A DNA stretch of 64,000 nt from Paramagnetospirillum marisnigri (GTDB lineage Bacteria; Pseudomonadota; Alphaproteobacteria; Rhodospirillales; Magnetospirillaceae), in assembly GCF_001650715.1 (NCBI RefSeq), contig NZ_LWQT01000131.1, positions 62,001 through 126,000 on the forward strand, read 5' to 3'. The translations under genes were made by a program, and so were the position numbers. The notes under the pieces were generated by a model. The model saw nothing but the letters and a program-made list of their open reading frames with translations. It was not told the DNA's origin and ran no database searches. Positions within the stretch are counted from its first letter, which is position 1, and every line of letters starts with the position of its first letter. Of the stretch, positions 26,892 through 34,906 are shown piece after piece.

Positions 26892-27534
26892 TCACGTCGA
26901 GCCAGCGCCGGTCTGAGCCCCCTCCACCAGGGCCGCCATGTCGGCATGGCCGTCGCGGCGCAGCCCCTCGGCCACGCCCTGGCGGTCGGCGATGTTGCGG
27001 TTCTGGCTCAGCTTCCACTTGCCCTCCAGTCTGGCGATGGTCATCTCGAAGCCGACGATGCCCCCCAACTGGGCGGCGATAAAATCGGCGGGGGCATCCT
27101 CCACCGCCCAGGGCGGGGACCGGCCCCGCTCGTGACGGGCGGTGAGGCCCGCGACCACCGCGCGCAGCCGGTCGGCGTCGTCGAACACCGTCACCGGGCC
27201 GCTGGCATGGACCGCCACATAGTTCCAGGTGGGCACTACCTTGCCGGTTTCGGCCTTGGTGGCGTACCAGGACGGAGACACATAGGCGTCGGGGCCGGGG
27301 AAGATCACCAGCGCGCTTGCCGCTTGCGCCAGTGCCCGCCACTGGGGGATTGGCGCGGGCCAGATGGCCGGTCAGGCTGCCGTGCTCGCCCCTGGTCCGG
27401 TCCAGCAACAGCGGCAGATGAGTGGCCTCCATGCCGTCCTCGCCCGCGGTGACCAAGATGGCCAGACCGGCGGCTTCCATGGCGTCGTGCAGGATTGGCA
27501 GGTCGTCTTGCCTGAAGTGGCTGGGGAGATACAT
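26892..27534 (-). pseudogene. PaiB-like FMN-binding regulator, frameshifted
   Basis: An FMN-binding split-barrel protein of the PaiB/transcriptional regulator family split over two frames. The first frame (from ATG 27534: MYLPSHFRQDDLPILHDAM ... GHLARANP) continues correctly only after dropping one base in a run of five G on the plus strand near 27344-27348. The second frame then reads QWRALAQAASALVIFPGPDA and on through YVSPSWYATKAETGKVVPTW to GAQTGAGST. The two parts together give about 213 residues, the normal family length, with no other damage. It is either a very recent pseudogene or a homopolymer sequencing error. It is convergent with the HD-GYP gene and divergent from prfB. Confidence 0.8.
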
Positions 27535-27616
27535 GGGGGCCTCCGATTCCGACAGGGTTGCCTTGGCCGGTCGACTTCCTTAAAAAGACCCGTCCGCAAA
27601 CACAAGGGGAATGCTC

Positions 27617-28729
27617 ATGCGCGCCGAAATCGAGGCGCTGGCCTCCGACATTCAGCGCTCCGTCGCGCTTCTGAAGCGTCATCTCGACTGGGATGCCGCG
27701 CAGATGCGCCTGGACGAGCTGAACGCGGCCGCCGAGAACCCGGACCTGTGGAACGACGCCGCCGAGGCGCAGAAGATCATGCGCGAACGCACCGAGCTGG
27801 ATACCTCCATCTCCGGGGTGCGTGGCGCCGAGCGCGACCTCTCCGACCTGCTGGAACTGATCGAGCTGGGCGAGGCCGAGGGCGACCAGTCGGTGGTGGA
27901 CGACGCCGAAAGCCAGATTCGCACCCTCAAGGACCGCATGGCCAAGATGGAGCTGGAGACCTTGCTGTCCGGCGAGGCCGACCACAACGACTGCTACCTG
28001 GAAATCAATGCCGGGGCGGGCGGCACCGAATCCCAGGACTGGGCCCAGATGCTGCTGCGCATGTATACCCGCTGGGCCGAGCAGCACGGCTACAAGGTGG
28101 AATGGCTGGAACAGAGCGAGGGCGAGCAGGCGGGCATCAAGTCGGCGACCGTGCGCATCCTCGGCCACAACGCCTATGGCTGGCTGAAGACCGAAAGCGG
28201 CGTCCACCGCCTGGTGCGCATTTCGCCCTATGACAGCGCCGCGCGCCGGCACACCAGTTTTTCCTCGGCCTGGGTCTATCCGGTGATCGACGACACCATC
28301 GACATCCAGATCAATGAAAGCGACTGCCGCATCGACACCTATCGCGCCTCCGGCGCCGGTGGCCAGCACATCAACAAGACCGATTCGGCGGTGCGCATCA
28401 CCCATATTCCCACCGGCATCGTCGCCGCCTGCCAGATGGAACGCTCGCAGCACCAGAACCGGGCCCGGGCCTGGGACATGCTGCGCGCCCGCATGTACGA
28501 GGCCGAGCTGCAAAAGCGCGAGGCCGCCGCCCAGGCGCTGGAAGACCAGAAGACCGATATCGGCTGGGGCCACCAGATCCGATCCTACGTGCTGCAGCCC
28601 TACCAGATGGTCAAGGACCTGCGCACCAATGTGGAAACCTCGGATACCCAGGGCGTGCTGGACGGCGACCTGGATCGCTTCATGGCGGCATCCCTGGCCA
28701 GCCGCATCAAGGGCGAGGTCGCCGACTGA
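27617..28729 (+). CDS. prfB: Peptide chain release factor 2
   Basis: RF2 terminates translation at UGA and UAA. The 370-residue protein has the peptidyl-tRNA hydrolysis motif GGQ at 248-250 ([10 protein letters not shown]). The stop-codon recognition region is [14 protein letters not shown], with SPY (203-205) in place of the enteric SPF. I favour ATG 27617 because the ribosome-binding site AAGGGGA directly abuts the ATG at 27611. The reading frame is continuous, so the programmed frameshift that controls prfB in E. coli is absent. A short terminator overlaps its stop codon. Confidence 0.96.
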   Translation: MRAEIEALASDIQRSVALLKRHLDWDAAQMRLDELNAAAENPDLWNDAAEAQKIMRERTELDTSISGVRGAERDLSDLLELIELGEAEGDQSVVDDAESQIRTLKDRMAKMELETLLSGEADHNDCYLEINAGAGGTESQDWAQMLLRMYTRWAEQHGYKVEWLEQSEGEQAGIKSATVRILGHNAYGWLKTESGVHRLVRISPYDSAARRHTSFSSAWVYPVIDDTIDIQINESDCRIDTYRASGAGGQHINKTDSAVRITHIPTGIVAACQMERSQHQNRARAWDMLRARMYEAELQKREAAAQALEDQKTDIGWGHQIRSYVLQPYQMVKDLRTNVETSDTQGVLDGDLDRFMAASLASRIKGEVAD

Positions 28730-28745
28730 GGCCGCCGGCCTTTTT
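28729..28745 (+). terminator. Terminator of prfB
   Basis: AGGCC-GCC-GGCCT followed by TTTT, beginning at the last base of the prfB stop codon. The stem is short (5 bp) but the T-tract is good. Confidence 0.6.
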
Positions 28746-28824
28746 CCCCGCTTGTTCATTTGCATTTCGCCGGAAGCGACCTATACCTTACGGTGGTTGC
28801 ACACTCTCGTCATGAAGGACGGAC

Positions 28825-29901
28825 ATGAAGCGGATAGTCTTCACGGCATTGGTCGCCCTCATCCTGGCGGTCGCGGGCATGGGCGATGCGCTGGCCAAGG
28901 CCGGCAGCGGCTCCAAGTCAAGCGGCGGCAGCTTTGGCTCCAAGGGCTCGCGCACCCATGACGCCCCCATGGAACGCAGCCTGACGCCCCCCACCATGGG
29001 CACCCTGGGCGCGCCCTCGGGCGTGCAGCGCCCGGCCGGGCCGCCGCCCGCGCCCTCGACGGCGCCCCGCCCCGGCAATGTGGATGCCGCGCCGCTGGCG
29101 CCGCAGTCGCAGCTTGGCCGTCCCGGCATGGCCGGAGCCGCCATGGCCCCCGCCGCCCAGCCCGGTTTCTTCCAGCGCAACCCCTTCATGGCCGGTCTGG
29201 CCGGTGGCCTGGTGGGCGCCGGTATCGGCGGCATGATCTTCGGCCATTCCCCGGCCCTGGCGGCGGCGGGCGAGTCCGCCCCCGGCGCCGGCATGCTGGG
29301 CCTGCTGCTGCAGCTGTTGCTGATCGGCGGCCTGGTCTATCTGGCGGTGCGGCTGTTCCGCAGTCGCTCGCAGGCGGCGGGTCCGGCCGTGGGCAATCCC
29401 TATATGCGAGCGGCTCCGGATCAGCATGTGGAACCGGCGCTGACCGGCTATGCGCCGCAGCCCCAAGCCCAGCTTCAGCCCCGCATCGAGCAGGAATTCC
29501 AGCCCAGCGCCGATGACCAGCAGGCCTTCACCGAAATCCTGCAAGGCGTTCAGAAGGCGTGGAGCGATGGCGATCTGGCGGGCCTGCGCCGCTGGGCTAC
29601 CCCCGAAGTGGTGTCGTTCCTGTCCGAGGATATGAGCCGCAACGCCAGCGAGGGCCTGATCAACAAGGTGGAGCAGGTGGCCTTGCTCAAGGGCGATGTC
29701 AGCCAGAGCTGGAGCGAGAACGGCTTCGACTACCTGACCGCCGTGCTGACCTTCCAGTGCATCGACACCATGGTGCGCATGGATAACGGCCAGGTGGTGG
29801 GCGGCAGCCCCTCCGTGCCGGTGCAGCATACCGAGGCCTGGACCTTCGTGCGCTCGGCCCAGGGCGGCCGCTGGCTGCTGTCGGCGGTGGAACAGGTCTG
29901 A
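28825..29901 (+). CDS. Tim44-like domain protein
   Basis: A 358-residue exported or membrane protein. It starts with a signal peptide (residues 1-24, ending ALA). A Ser/Gly/Pro-rich linker (about 25-110) follows, then two hydrophobic segments (about 118-145, GLAGGLVGAGIGGMIFG, and 155-175, LLLQLLLIGGLVYLAV). The C-terminal Tim44-like domain (about 225-355) contains the characteristic LRRWATPEVVSFLSEDM and WTFVRS...WLLSAVEQV. Bacterial Tim44-like proteins are poorly characterised. The N-terminal GSKSSGGSFGSKGSRT segment is typical of this group. It is ended by a hairpin terminator. Confidence 0.85.
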   Translation: MKRIVFTALVALILAVAGMGDALAKAGSGSKSSGGSFGSKGSRTHDAPMERSLTPPTMGTLGAPSGVQRPAGPPPAPSTAPRPGNVDAAPLAPQSQLGRPGMAGAAMAPAAQPGFFQRNPFMAGLAGGLVGAGIGGMIFGHSPALAAAGESAPGAGMLGLLLQLLLIGGLVYLAVRLFRSRSQAAGPAVGNPYMRAAPDQHVEPALTGYAPQPQAQLQPRIEQEFQPSADDQQAFTEILQGVQKAWSDGDLAGLRRWATPEVVSFLSEDMSRNASEGLINKVEQVALLKGDVSQSWSENGFDYLTAVLTFQCIDTMVRMDNGQVVGGSPSVPVQHTEAWTFVRSAQGGRWLLSAVEQV

Positions 29902-29922
29902 TCCCGCATTACCGGGAAACGA

Positions 29923-30282
29923 TCACGGCCCGCGGCGTTTCGTCGCGGGCCGTCTCTTTTGCGTGCGGGCGCGAAGGGCGGCGTCGAAGGCGGCGCGGCC
30001 CCAGCGGCACAGCTCCTCGGGCTCGTCCATCACATCGGCCGGGACCTCCCAATAGGGCATGGTCATGGGTTTGTGCTCCCACGGCTTGAACGGCGCCGAG
30101 CCCGCTTCCTCGAACATGGGACGGTTGTGGTCGTCGGCCTTGAGATACAGGGTCTCGAAGGCGATCAGGGCGAACATCCGCCCGTCGAGGTAAATGCCGA
30201 AGCCGCCGAACATGGACTTGGCCACCACCGGCCCCAACGGTGACAGCAGATCGCAGACATGGTCGGCCAGTTCGCGGGTCAT
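29923..30282 (-). CDS. TfoX/Sxy N-terminal domain protein
   Basis: A 119-residue protein with the TfoX N-terminal domain: LSPLGPVVAKSMFGGFGIYL near residues 13-32, then FALIAFETLYLKAD and the closing MPYWEVPADV. Full TfoX/Sxy regulates competence in gammaproteobacteria; the single-domain alphaproteobacterial version has no proven role. The C-terminus is strongly basic. The start codon follows the ParE-like toxin stop with no gap (TGAATG), so it is the third gene of the toxin-antitoxin operon. Its last codons overlap the terminator of the converging Tim44-like gene. Confidence 0.85.
   Translation of the reverse strand: MTRELADHVCDLLSPLGPVVAKSMFGGFGIYLDGRMFALIAFETLYLKADDHNRPMFEEAGSAPFKPWEHKPMTMPYWEVPADVMDEPEELCRWGRAAFDAALRARTQKRRPATKRRGP
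29925..29960 (+). terminator. Terminator of the Tim44-like gene
   Basis: ACGGCCCGCG (29925-29934) pairs with CGCGGGCCGT (29944-29953), followed by CTCTTTT. It lies inside the 3' coding end of the converging TfoX-like gene. Confidence 0.75.
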
Positions 30283-30576
30283 TCAGCCACGCTCCCGCCA
30301 GCCGCGCGGATCACGGCTTGAATGGAAGCAGGCCAGAACATGGATGACATCGGGGTGAATCAGAAAAAACAGCCCATAGGGAAAGTGCCGCAGCAAAGCG
30401 CGTCTTATCCCCCTATGGAGCACGGGAAATTGCCGAGAATTGCTTTTCATGCGTCCGACGATATGGTCGATTTCGGCGACGAAGGCTTCACCCAATCCCG
30501 CGCGGCGGGCTTCGTACCACGCTGCGGCTTCGGCAATTTCGACCCTGGCGGCGGGGCCGAACACGACCTCGGGCAT
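30283..30576 (-). CDS. RelE/ParE-family toxin
   Basis: A 97-residue protein with the ParE-type pattern: PAARVEIAEAAAWYEARRAG at the N-terminus, FVAEIDHIVGRMKSNSRQFP in the middle, and the terminal strands HFPYGLFFLIHPDVIHVLAC. Family members poison gyrase or cleave mRNA; which applies here cannot be told. The ATG at 30576 shares one base with the antitoxin stop (TGATG), the classical coupling of type II toxin-antitoxin pairs. Confidence 0.85.
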   Translation of the reverse strand: MPEVVFGPAARVEIAEAAAWYEARRAGLGEAFVAEIDHIVGRMKSNSRQFPVLHRGIRRALLRHFPYGLFFLIHPDVIHVLACFHSSRDPRGWRERG

Positions 30577-30785
30577 CAGGTCAGGCGCTTGGAAAGGTCC
30601 GCGCGGAAGGCCTCCCACGGCACGGCCTGGGCAAGGTCCTGTTCGACGCTTTCGAGCCTTCGGTCCAGTTCCGCCTGTTGTGCCGGGGTGACCGGAACAG
30701 CCGGTGACTCAAGGCTTTCCCACAATTCTCCGATCAGGGCTAACCGCTGCTCAGCGCTGAGGTGTTCGAAGGCGAGGGTGGGCAT
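30576..30785 (-). CDS. Antitoxin, addiction module protein family
   Basis: A 69-residue acidic protein matching the small unstable antitoxin family often paired with RelE/ParE toxins. It has an N-terminal helix with HLSAEQRLALIGELWESLE and a C-terminal part WEAFRADLSKRLT that likely wraps the toxin. ATG 30785 gives the usual length. It is the first gene of a three-gene operon (antitoxin, toxin, TfoX-like). Confidence 0.82.
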   Translation of the reverse strand: MPTLAFEHLSAEQRLALIGELWESLESPAVPVTPAQQAELDRRLESVEQDLAQAVPWEAFRADLSKRLT

Positions 30786-30919
30786 GGGCGTATCCGATGG
30801 CTGTTGAGCCTCACCGTGACAGCATGACAATGCCGCGTGGGTTTGTCGAGCCACCCCGATCTCCCGGAAATGGGATTGGTGGAAAGACGGTGGTCTGGAG
30901 CATCGCTCCAGGCGGGCAT

Positions 30920-30959
30920 GGGCGGCAGCCCATTCGCGGAAGCGAATAGGTCGCCGCCC
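30920..30959 (-). terminator. Compound hairpin downstream of fumA
   Basis: Nested stem GGGCGGC...GCCGCCC (30920-30926 with 30953-30959) around ATTCGC...GCGAAT (30932-30937 with 30942-30947). It begins 6 bases after the fumA stop. It has no T-tract. Confidence 0.6.
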
Positions 30960-30965
30960 GAAACC

Positions 30966-32582
30966 TCAATGCGCGAACTCCGCAAAAAAGTCGTTGCCCT
31001 TGTCGTCGACCACGATGAAGGCGGGGAAATCGACGACCTCGATGCGCCAAATGGCTTCCATGCCCAGTTCGGGGTATTCGATGACCTCGACCTTCTTGAT
31101 GCAGTCCTGGGCGAGGCGGGCGGCGGCGCCGCCGATGGAGCCCAGATAGAAGCCGCCATGCTTCTTGCAGGCGTCGGTGACGGCCTTGGAGCGGTTGCCC
31201 TTGGCGATCATCACCATGGAGCCACCCGCCGCCTGGAACTGCTCCACATAGGAGTCCATGCGTCCGGCGGTGGTGGGGCCGAACGAGCCCGAGGCGAAGT
31301 TGGAGGGTGTCTTGGCCGGACCGGCGTAGTAGACGCCCATCTGCTTGAAGTATTCGGGCAGGCCCTCGCCCCGGTCCAGGCGTTCCTTCAGCTTGGCATG
31401 GGCGATGTCGCGGGCCACGATCATGGGGCCGCTGAGCGAGACGCGGGTCTTGATCGGGTATTGCGACAGGGTCTTCCTGATCTGGTCCATGGGCTGGTTG
31501 AGGTCGATCTTGACCACCTCGCCCGCCAGCTTGGACGGATCGATATCGGGCAGATACTTGGCCGGGTCCTTCTCCATGGCTTCCACATAGACGCCGTCCT
31601 TGGTGATCTTGCCCAGGATCTGGCGGTCGGCGGAACACGACACGCCGATGGCCACCGGGCACGAGGCGCCGTGGCGGGGCAGGCGGATGACGCGGACGTC
31701 ATGGCAGAAATACTTGCCGCCGAACTGGGCGCCGATGCCCATGTCCTGGGTCATCTTGAGCACCACCTGCTCCAGTTCCACGTCGCGGAAGGCCTGGCCG
31801 TATTTGTTGCCCGAGGTGGGCAAGCTGTCGAGATAGCGGGCCGAGGCCAGCTTCACCGTCTTCAGCGCCATCTCGGCCGACAGGCCGCCGATGACGATGG
31901 CTAGGTGATAGGGCGGGCAGGCCGAGGTGCCCAGCGTCCTGATCTGGGCATCAAGGAACTTCAACAGGGCGGTGGGGTTCAGCAGGGCCTTGGTCTGCTG
32001 GTACAAGAAGGTCTTGTTGGCCGAGCCGCCGCCCTTGGCCATGAACATGAACTTGTAGGCGTCGCCCTCGGTGGCATAGAGGTCGATCTGGGCCGGCAGG
32101 TTGGTGCCGGTGTTGACCTCTTCGTACATGTCCAGGGGGGCGGTCTGGGAATAGCGCAGATTGAGGTCGGTATAGGCCTGCTGCACGCCCTTGGAGATGG
32201 CGGCCTCGTCATTGCCGCCGGTCCAGACCTGCTGGCCCTTCTTGCCCATGACGATGGCGGTGCCGGTATCCTGGCACATGGGCAGCACGCCGCCGGACGC
32301 GATGCAGGCGTTCTTCAGCAGGTCATAGGCGACGAAGCGGTCGTTGGGCGAGGCCTCGGCGTCGTCGAGGATATTGCGCAACTGCTGGAGATGGCCGGGA
32401 CGCAGCAGGTGCGAGGTGTCCTTGATGGCCTCGACGGTCAGGCGCGTGATGGCCTCGGGCTCCACCGTCACCACCGTCTTGCCGCCCAGCGACGCGGTGC
32501 CGATCCCATCGCTGGTGATCTTGCGATAGGGGGTGTCGTCATGCGACAGCGGGAAGATCTCGTGGAAGGTGAAATCGGTCAT
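30966..32582 (-). CDS. fumA: Fumarate hydratase, class I (iron-sulfur)
   Basis: Class I fumarase interconverting fumarate and malate in the TCA cycle with an oxygen-sensitive [4Fe-4S] cluster. The 538-residue protein has the three cluster cysteines in [31 protein letters not shown] and [10 protein letters not shown]. It also has the beta-domain signature [11 protein letters not shown] and [14 protein letters not shown]. The length corresponds to the fused one-chain form. Together with nifJ it points to a microaerobic or facultative lifestyle. ATG 32582 starts [12 protein letters not shown]. It is transcribed away from the tmRNA/sspB region on the same strand. Confidence 0.96.
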   Translation of the reverse strand: MTDFTFHEIFPLSHDDTPYRKITSDGIGTASLGGKTVVTVEPEAITRLTVEAIKDTSHLLRPGHLQQLRNILDDAEASPNDRFVAYDLLKNACIASGGVLPMCQDTGTAIVMGKKGQQVWTGGNDEAAISKGVQQAYTDLNLRYSQTAPLDMYEEVNTGTNLPAQIDLYATEGDAYKFMFMAKGGGSANKTFLYQQTKALLNPTALLKFLDAQIRTLGTSACPPYHLAIVIGGLSAEMALKTVKLASARYLDSLPTSGNKYGQAFRDVELEQVVLKMTQDMGIGAQFGGKYFCHDVRVIRLPRHGASCPVAIGVSCSADRQILGKITKDGVYVEAMEKDPAKYLPDIDPSKLAGEVVKIDLNQPMDQIRKTLSQYPIKTRVSLSGPMIVARDIAHAKLKERLDRGEGLPEYFKQMGVYYAGPAKTPSNFASGSFGPTTAGRMDSYVEQFQAAGGSMVMIAKGNRSKAVTDACKKHGGFYLGSIGGAAARLAQDCIKKVEVIEYPELGMEAIWRIEVVDFPAFIVVDDKGNDFFAEFAH

Positions 32583-32702
32583 GGCAGGCGGCCTCGACGC
32601 AAGGGGGATGGGTGGTGCCGTCCCACCCGTTCGAGGGTGGCCGACGGCTCCTGGTCAAACACCTTTTTCGGGGGCGCGTCAAGGGTGGAAGGGGCGAAGC
32701 CG

Positions 32703-33191
32703 CTACTTCTTGCGGAACTTGTCCAGCGCCACCACCTTGCCGTTGTCGCCGCCGCCATCCCTGGGCGGCTCGGTGGGTTCGGGCGGGGTCAGGGCTTCCA
32801 TTCCCGGGTCTTCGTCGATCTCGTCCTCGTCGAAGGGGACCGCCTGGAACTGCAGCCCGAACTTGGCGGAAGGGTCGGCGAAGCCGGTGACGGCGGCAAA
32901 GGGGATGATCAGGCGTTCGGACTTGCCCGAGAAGGACAAGGTGACGCCGAAGCCCTCGTCTTCCACGTTCAGATCCCAGAACTGGTGCTGCAGCACGATG
33001 GTCATCTCGTCGGGATGACGCGCCGTCAGGTGGTCGGGAATGGCGACACCGGGGAAATGGGTGCGGAAGGTCACATAGAAGTGATGGTCGCCGGGAAGTC
33101 CGTGCAGGGCGGCGAAGTCCAACGCGTCGCGGACCACGCTGCGCAGGGCCTCTTCCACCATCTTGTCGTATCGCAGTTCTTCCACCGGCAT
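32703..33191 (-). CDS. sspB: ClpXP adaptor SspB, alphaproteobacterial type
   Basis: SspB tethers ssrA-tagged proteins to the ClpXP protease. The 162-residue protein has the alphaproteobacterial SspB pattern: ALRSVVRDALDFAALHGLPG, HFYVTFRTHFPGVAIPDHL, and IVLQHQFWDLNV. A long acidic/proline-rich linker (about residues 120-150) follows, ending in the ClpX-docking tail KVVALDKFRKK. ATG 33191 is preferred over TTG 33215, which lies in the terminator of the neighbouring tmRNA gene. It is directly downstream of ssrA on the same strand, placing tag and tag-reader side by side. Confidence 0.92.
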   Translation of the reverse strand: MPVEELRYDKMVEEALRSVVRDALDFAALHGLPGDHHFYVTFRTHFPGVAIPDHLTARHPDEMTIVLQHQFWDLNVEDEGFGVTLSFSGKSERLIIPFAAVTGFADPSAKFGLQFQAVPFDEDEIDEDPGMEALTPPEPTEPPRDGGGDNGKVVALDKFRKK

Positions 33192-33212
33192 TTGGCCCAA
33201 TCCATCCCATGG

Positions 33213-33250
33213 CAAAATAAGTGGGGGGCTTCTGTTGCCCGGTGCCCCCC
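33213..33250 (-). terminator. Terminator of ssrA
   Basis: On the minus strand GGGGGG (33250-33245) pairs with CCCCCC (33228-33223), followed by ACTTATTTT. It ends the tmRNA precursor about 25 bases before the sspB start. Confidence 0.7.
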
Positions 33251-33501
33251 GGACCGCGCTTACGGGTTAAGCCGCAGCGGCAAGTTCAACGTTGTCGTTG
33301 GCACTTGTTAGGGTTGACCCGATAACGGTGGTATCATGCCGAACGCAAACCATGCCTTTACTGCGCACGTCGATCCTGTTTCGCCCCCAGGGATTCCGGT
33401 CGCGATGACCGGAAAGAAGTCTGGTGGAGGCGCCGGGTACCGCCCCCGGGTCCGTAACGTCTATTCCACACGGCGTTTAGCGTCATAGCCGGTTGCCCGG
33501 C
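33215..33501 (-). ncRNA. ssrA: Two-piece (circularly permuted) tmRNA
   Basis: The tmRNA rescues stalled ribosomes. The gene reads on the minus strand and is permuted, as in other alphaproteobacteria. The acceptor piece comes first and ends CGCCTCCACCA at 33422. A 33-base intervening segment with the hairpin CCGGTC-ATCGC-GACCGG follows. The coding piece then begins GGGGGCGAAACAGGATCGAC at 33388. GGGGGCG and CGCCTCC form the seven-pair acceptor stem. The tag reading frame (33302-33267) encodes ANDNVELAAAA followed by TAA, giving A-ANDNVELAAAA on the tagged protein. The 5' end (about 33501) is inferred from a TATATT box, and the 3' end from the terminator. Piece boundaries are approximate. Confidence 0.93.
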
Positions 33502-33507
33502 CCGACC

Positions 33508-33513
33508 AATATA
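33508..33513 (-). promoter_or_regulatory. Candidate -10 box of ssrA
   Basis: TATATT on the minus strand, about 7 bases before the expected 5' end of the tmRNA precursor. No good -35 hexamer is visible at 16-18 bases. A perfect hairpin GACTCGC-GGAT-GCGAGTC (33547-33564) lies between here and the thyA start. Confidence 0.4.
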
Positions 33514-33605
33514 AGGGCGCGTTTCGGGAAGCGCCAGCCTTGTCATGACTCGCGGATGCGAGTCCTGCTAGACTGCCGCGGTGCAACCAAGGAATCGGAG
33601 ACACG

Positions 33606-34400
33606 GTGAGGCAGTATCTCGACCTGCTGGAGCGCATCCGGCGCGACGGCGTCTTCAAGGCGGACCGGACCGGCACCGGCACCACCAGCGTGTTCGGCCA
33701 CCAGATGCGCTTCGACCTGTCCCAGGGCTTCCCCCTGGTGACCACCAAGAAGCTCCACACCCGCTCCATCTTCGTCGAGCTGCTGTGGTTCCTGCGCGGC
33801 GACACCAATATCGCCTGGCTGAAGGACAACAAGGTTTCCATCTGGGACGAATGGGCCGATGCCAACGGCGATCTGGGGCCGGTCTACGGCAAGCAGTGGC
33901 GGTCCTGGGCGGCGCCCGATGGGCGCGTCATCGACCAGATGTCGCAACTGGTGGACTCGATCCGGAAAAATCCGGATTCGCGGCGCCTGATCGTCTCGGC
34001 CTGGAATCCGGCCGACGTGGACAGCATGGCGCTGCCGCCCTGCCACTGCCTGTTCCAGTTCTACGTGGCGGAGGGCAGGCTGTCCTGCCAGCTTTACCAG
34101 CGCTCGGCCGACGTGTTCCTGGGGGTGCCATTCAATATCGCCTCCTACGCCCTGCTGACCCATATGATCGCCCAGGTGACGGGGTTGCGGGTGGGCGACT
34201 TCGTCCACACCTTTGGTGATGCCCACCTTTATTCCAATCACATGGAGCAGGCCGAATTGCAGTTGTCGCGCCAGCCGCTCGACCTGCCCCGGCTGGTGCT
34301 GAACCCGGCGGTCACGGACCTGTTCGCCTTCACCATGGATGACATCACGGTCGAGGGCTACCAGTCCCATCCCCATATCGCCGCGCCGGTGGCGGTATGA
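33606..34400 (+). CDS. thyA: Thymidylate synthase
   Basis: ThyA methylates dUMP to dTMP using methylene-tetrahydrofolate. The 264-residue protein matches the E. coli form in length, with catalytic Cys146 in [12 protein letters not shown], the N-terminal [19 protein letters not shown] and the folate-binding [12 protein letters not shown]. The start is GTG 33606 with GGAGA upstream. Its stop overlaps the folA start (ATGA), the usual thyA-folA coupling: DHFR regenerates the dihydrofolate that ThyA produces. dut, elsewhere in this window, supplies dUMP. Confidence 0.97.
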   Translation: MRQYLDLLERIRRDGVFKADRTGTGTTSVFGHQMRFDLSQGFPLVTTKKLHTRSIFVELLWFLRGDTNIAWLKDNKVSIWDEWADANGDLGPVYGKQWRSWAAPDGRVIDQMSQLVDSIRKNPDSRRLIVSAWNPADVDSMALPPCHCLFQFYVAEGRLSCQLYQRSADVFLGVPFNIASYALLTHMIAQVTGLRVGDFVHTFGDAHLYSNHMEQAELQLSRQPLDLPRLVLNPAVTDLFAFTMDDITVEGYQSHPHIAAPVAV

Positions 34401-34906
34401 CTCTTCCGGTCGCTCTCATCGTCGCCGTCGCCGCCAATGGGGTGATCGGCAAGGACAACGCCCTGCCCTGGCATATCCCCGAGGACCTGAAATGGTTCAA
34501 GCGCAACACAATGGGCAAGCCGGTGATCATGGGGCGCAAGACCTGGGACTCCATCGGGCGGCCGCTGCCGGGGCGCGCCAATATCGTGGTGACCCGCCAG
34601 GAGGGCTGGACCGCCGAGGGTGCCCATGCCGCCGCCTCGCTGTCGGCGGCGCTGGCTCTGGCGGCCGAGCTGGCGCCCGAGGCCCCGGAACTGATGGTGA
34701 TCGGCGGGGCCGCGCTGTTCGCCGAGGTGCTGCCCCGTTGCCGCCGCATCTATCTGACCGAGGTGCGGCGCGCCTATGACGGCGACGTCCATTTCCCCCA
34801 TTTCGACCGTACCGGCTGGCGGGAGGTGTCGCGGGACCGCCAGGAGGGCGACCCCGTCCGTAACCTTCCGGATTGCGATTTCATCGTACTTGAACGGGTG
34901 ACATGA
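34397..34906 (+). CDS. folA: Dihydrofolate reductase
   Basis: DHFR reduces dihydrofolate to tetrahydrofolate with NADPH. The 169-residue protein has the conserved [20 protein letters not shown] (the acidic Asp of the active site in the helix after LPWH), [16 protein letters not shown] and VIGGAALF. It overlaps thyA upstream and sppA downstream by four bases each, so the four genes thyA-folA-sppA-SDR are one translationally coupled unit. Confidence 0.97.
   Translation: MTLPVALIVAVAANGVIGKDNALPWHIPEDLKWFKRNTMGKPVIMGRKTWDSIGRPLPGRANIVVTRQEGWTAEGAHAAASLSAALALAAELAPEAPELMVIGGAALFAEVLPRCRRIYLTEVRRAYDGDVHFPHFDRTGWREVSRDRQEGDPVRNLPDCDFIVLERVT

Noticed and set aside
27601-27720. Programmed frameshift at the start of prfB
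   Set aside because: The reading frame is continuous from the ATG with no in-frame UGA and no CTTTGA slippery site.
30837-33311. Long plus-strand open frames opposite fumA and sspB
   Set aside because: They are shadows of fumA and sspB with no conserved motifs; one also runs through the tmRNA gene.
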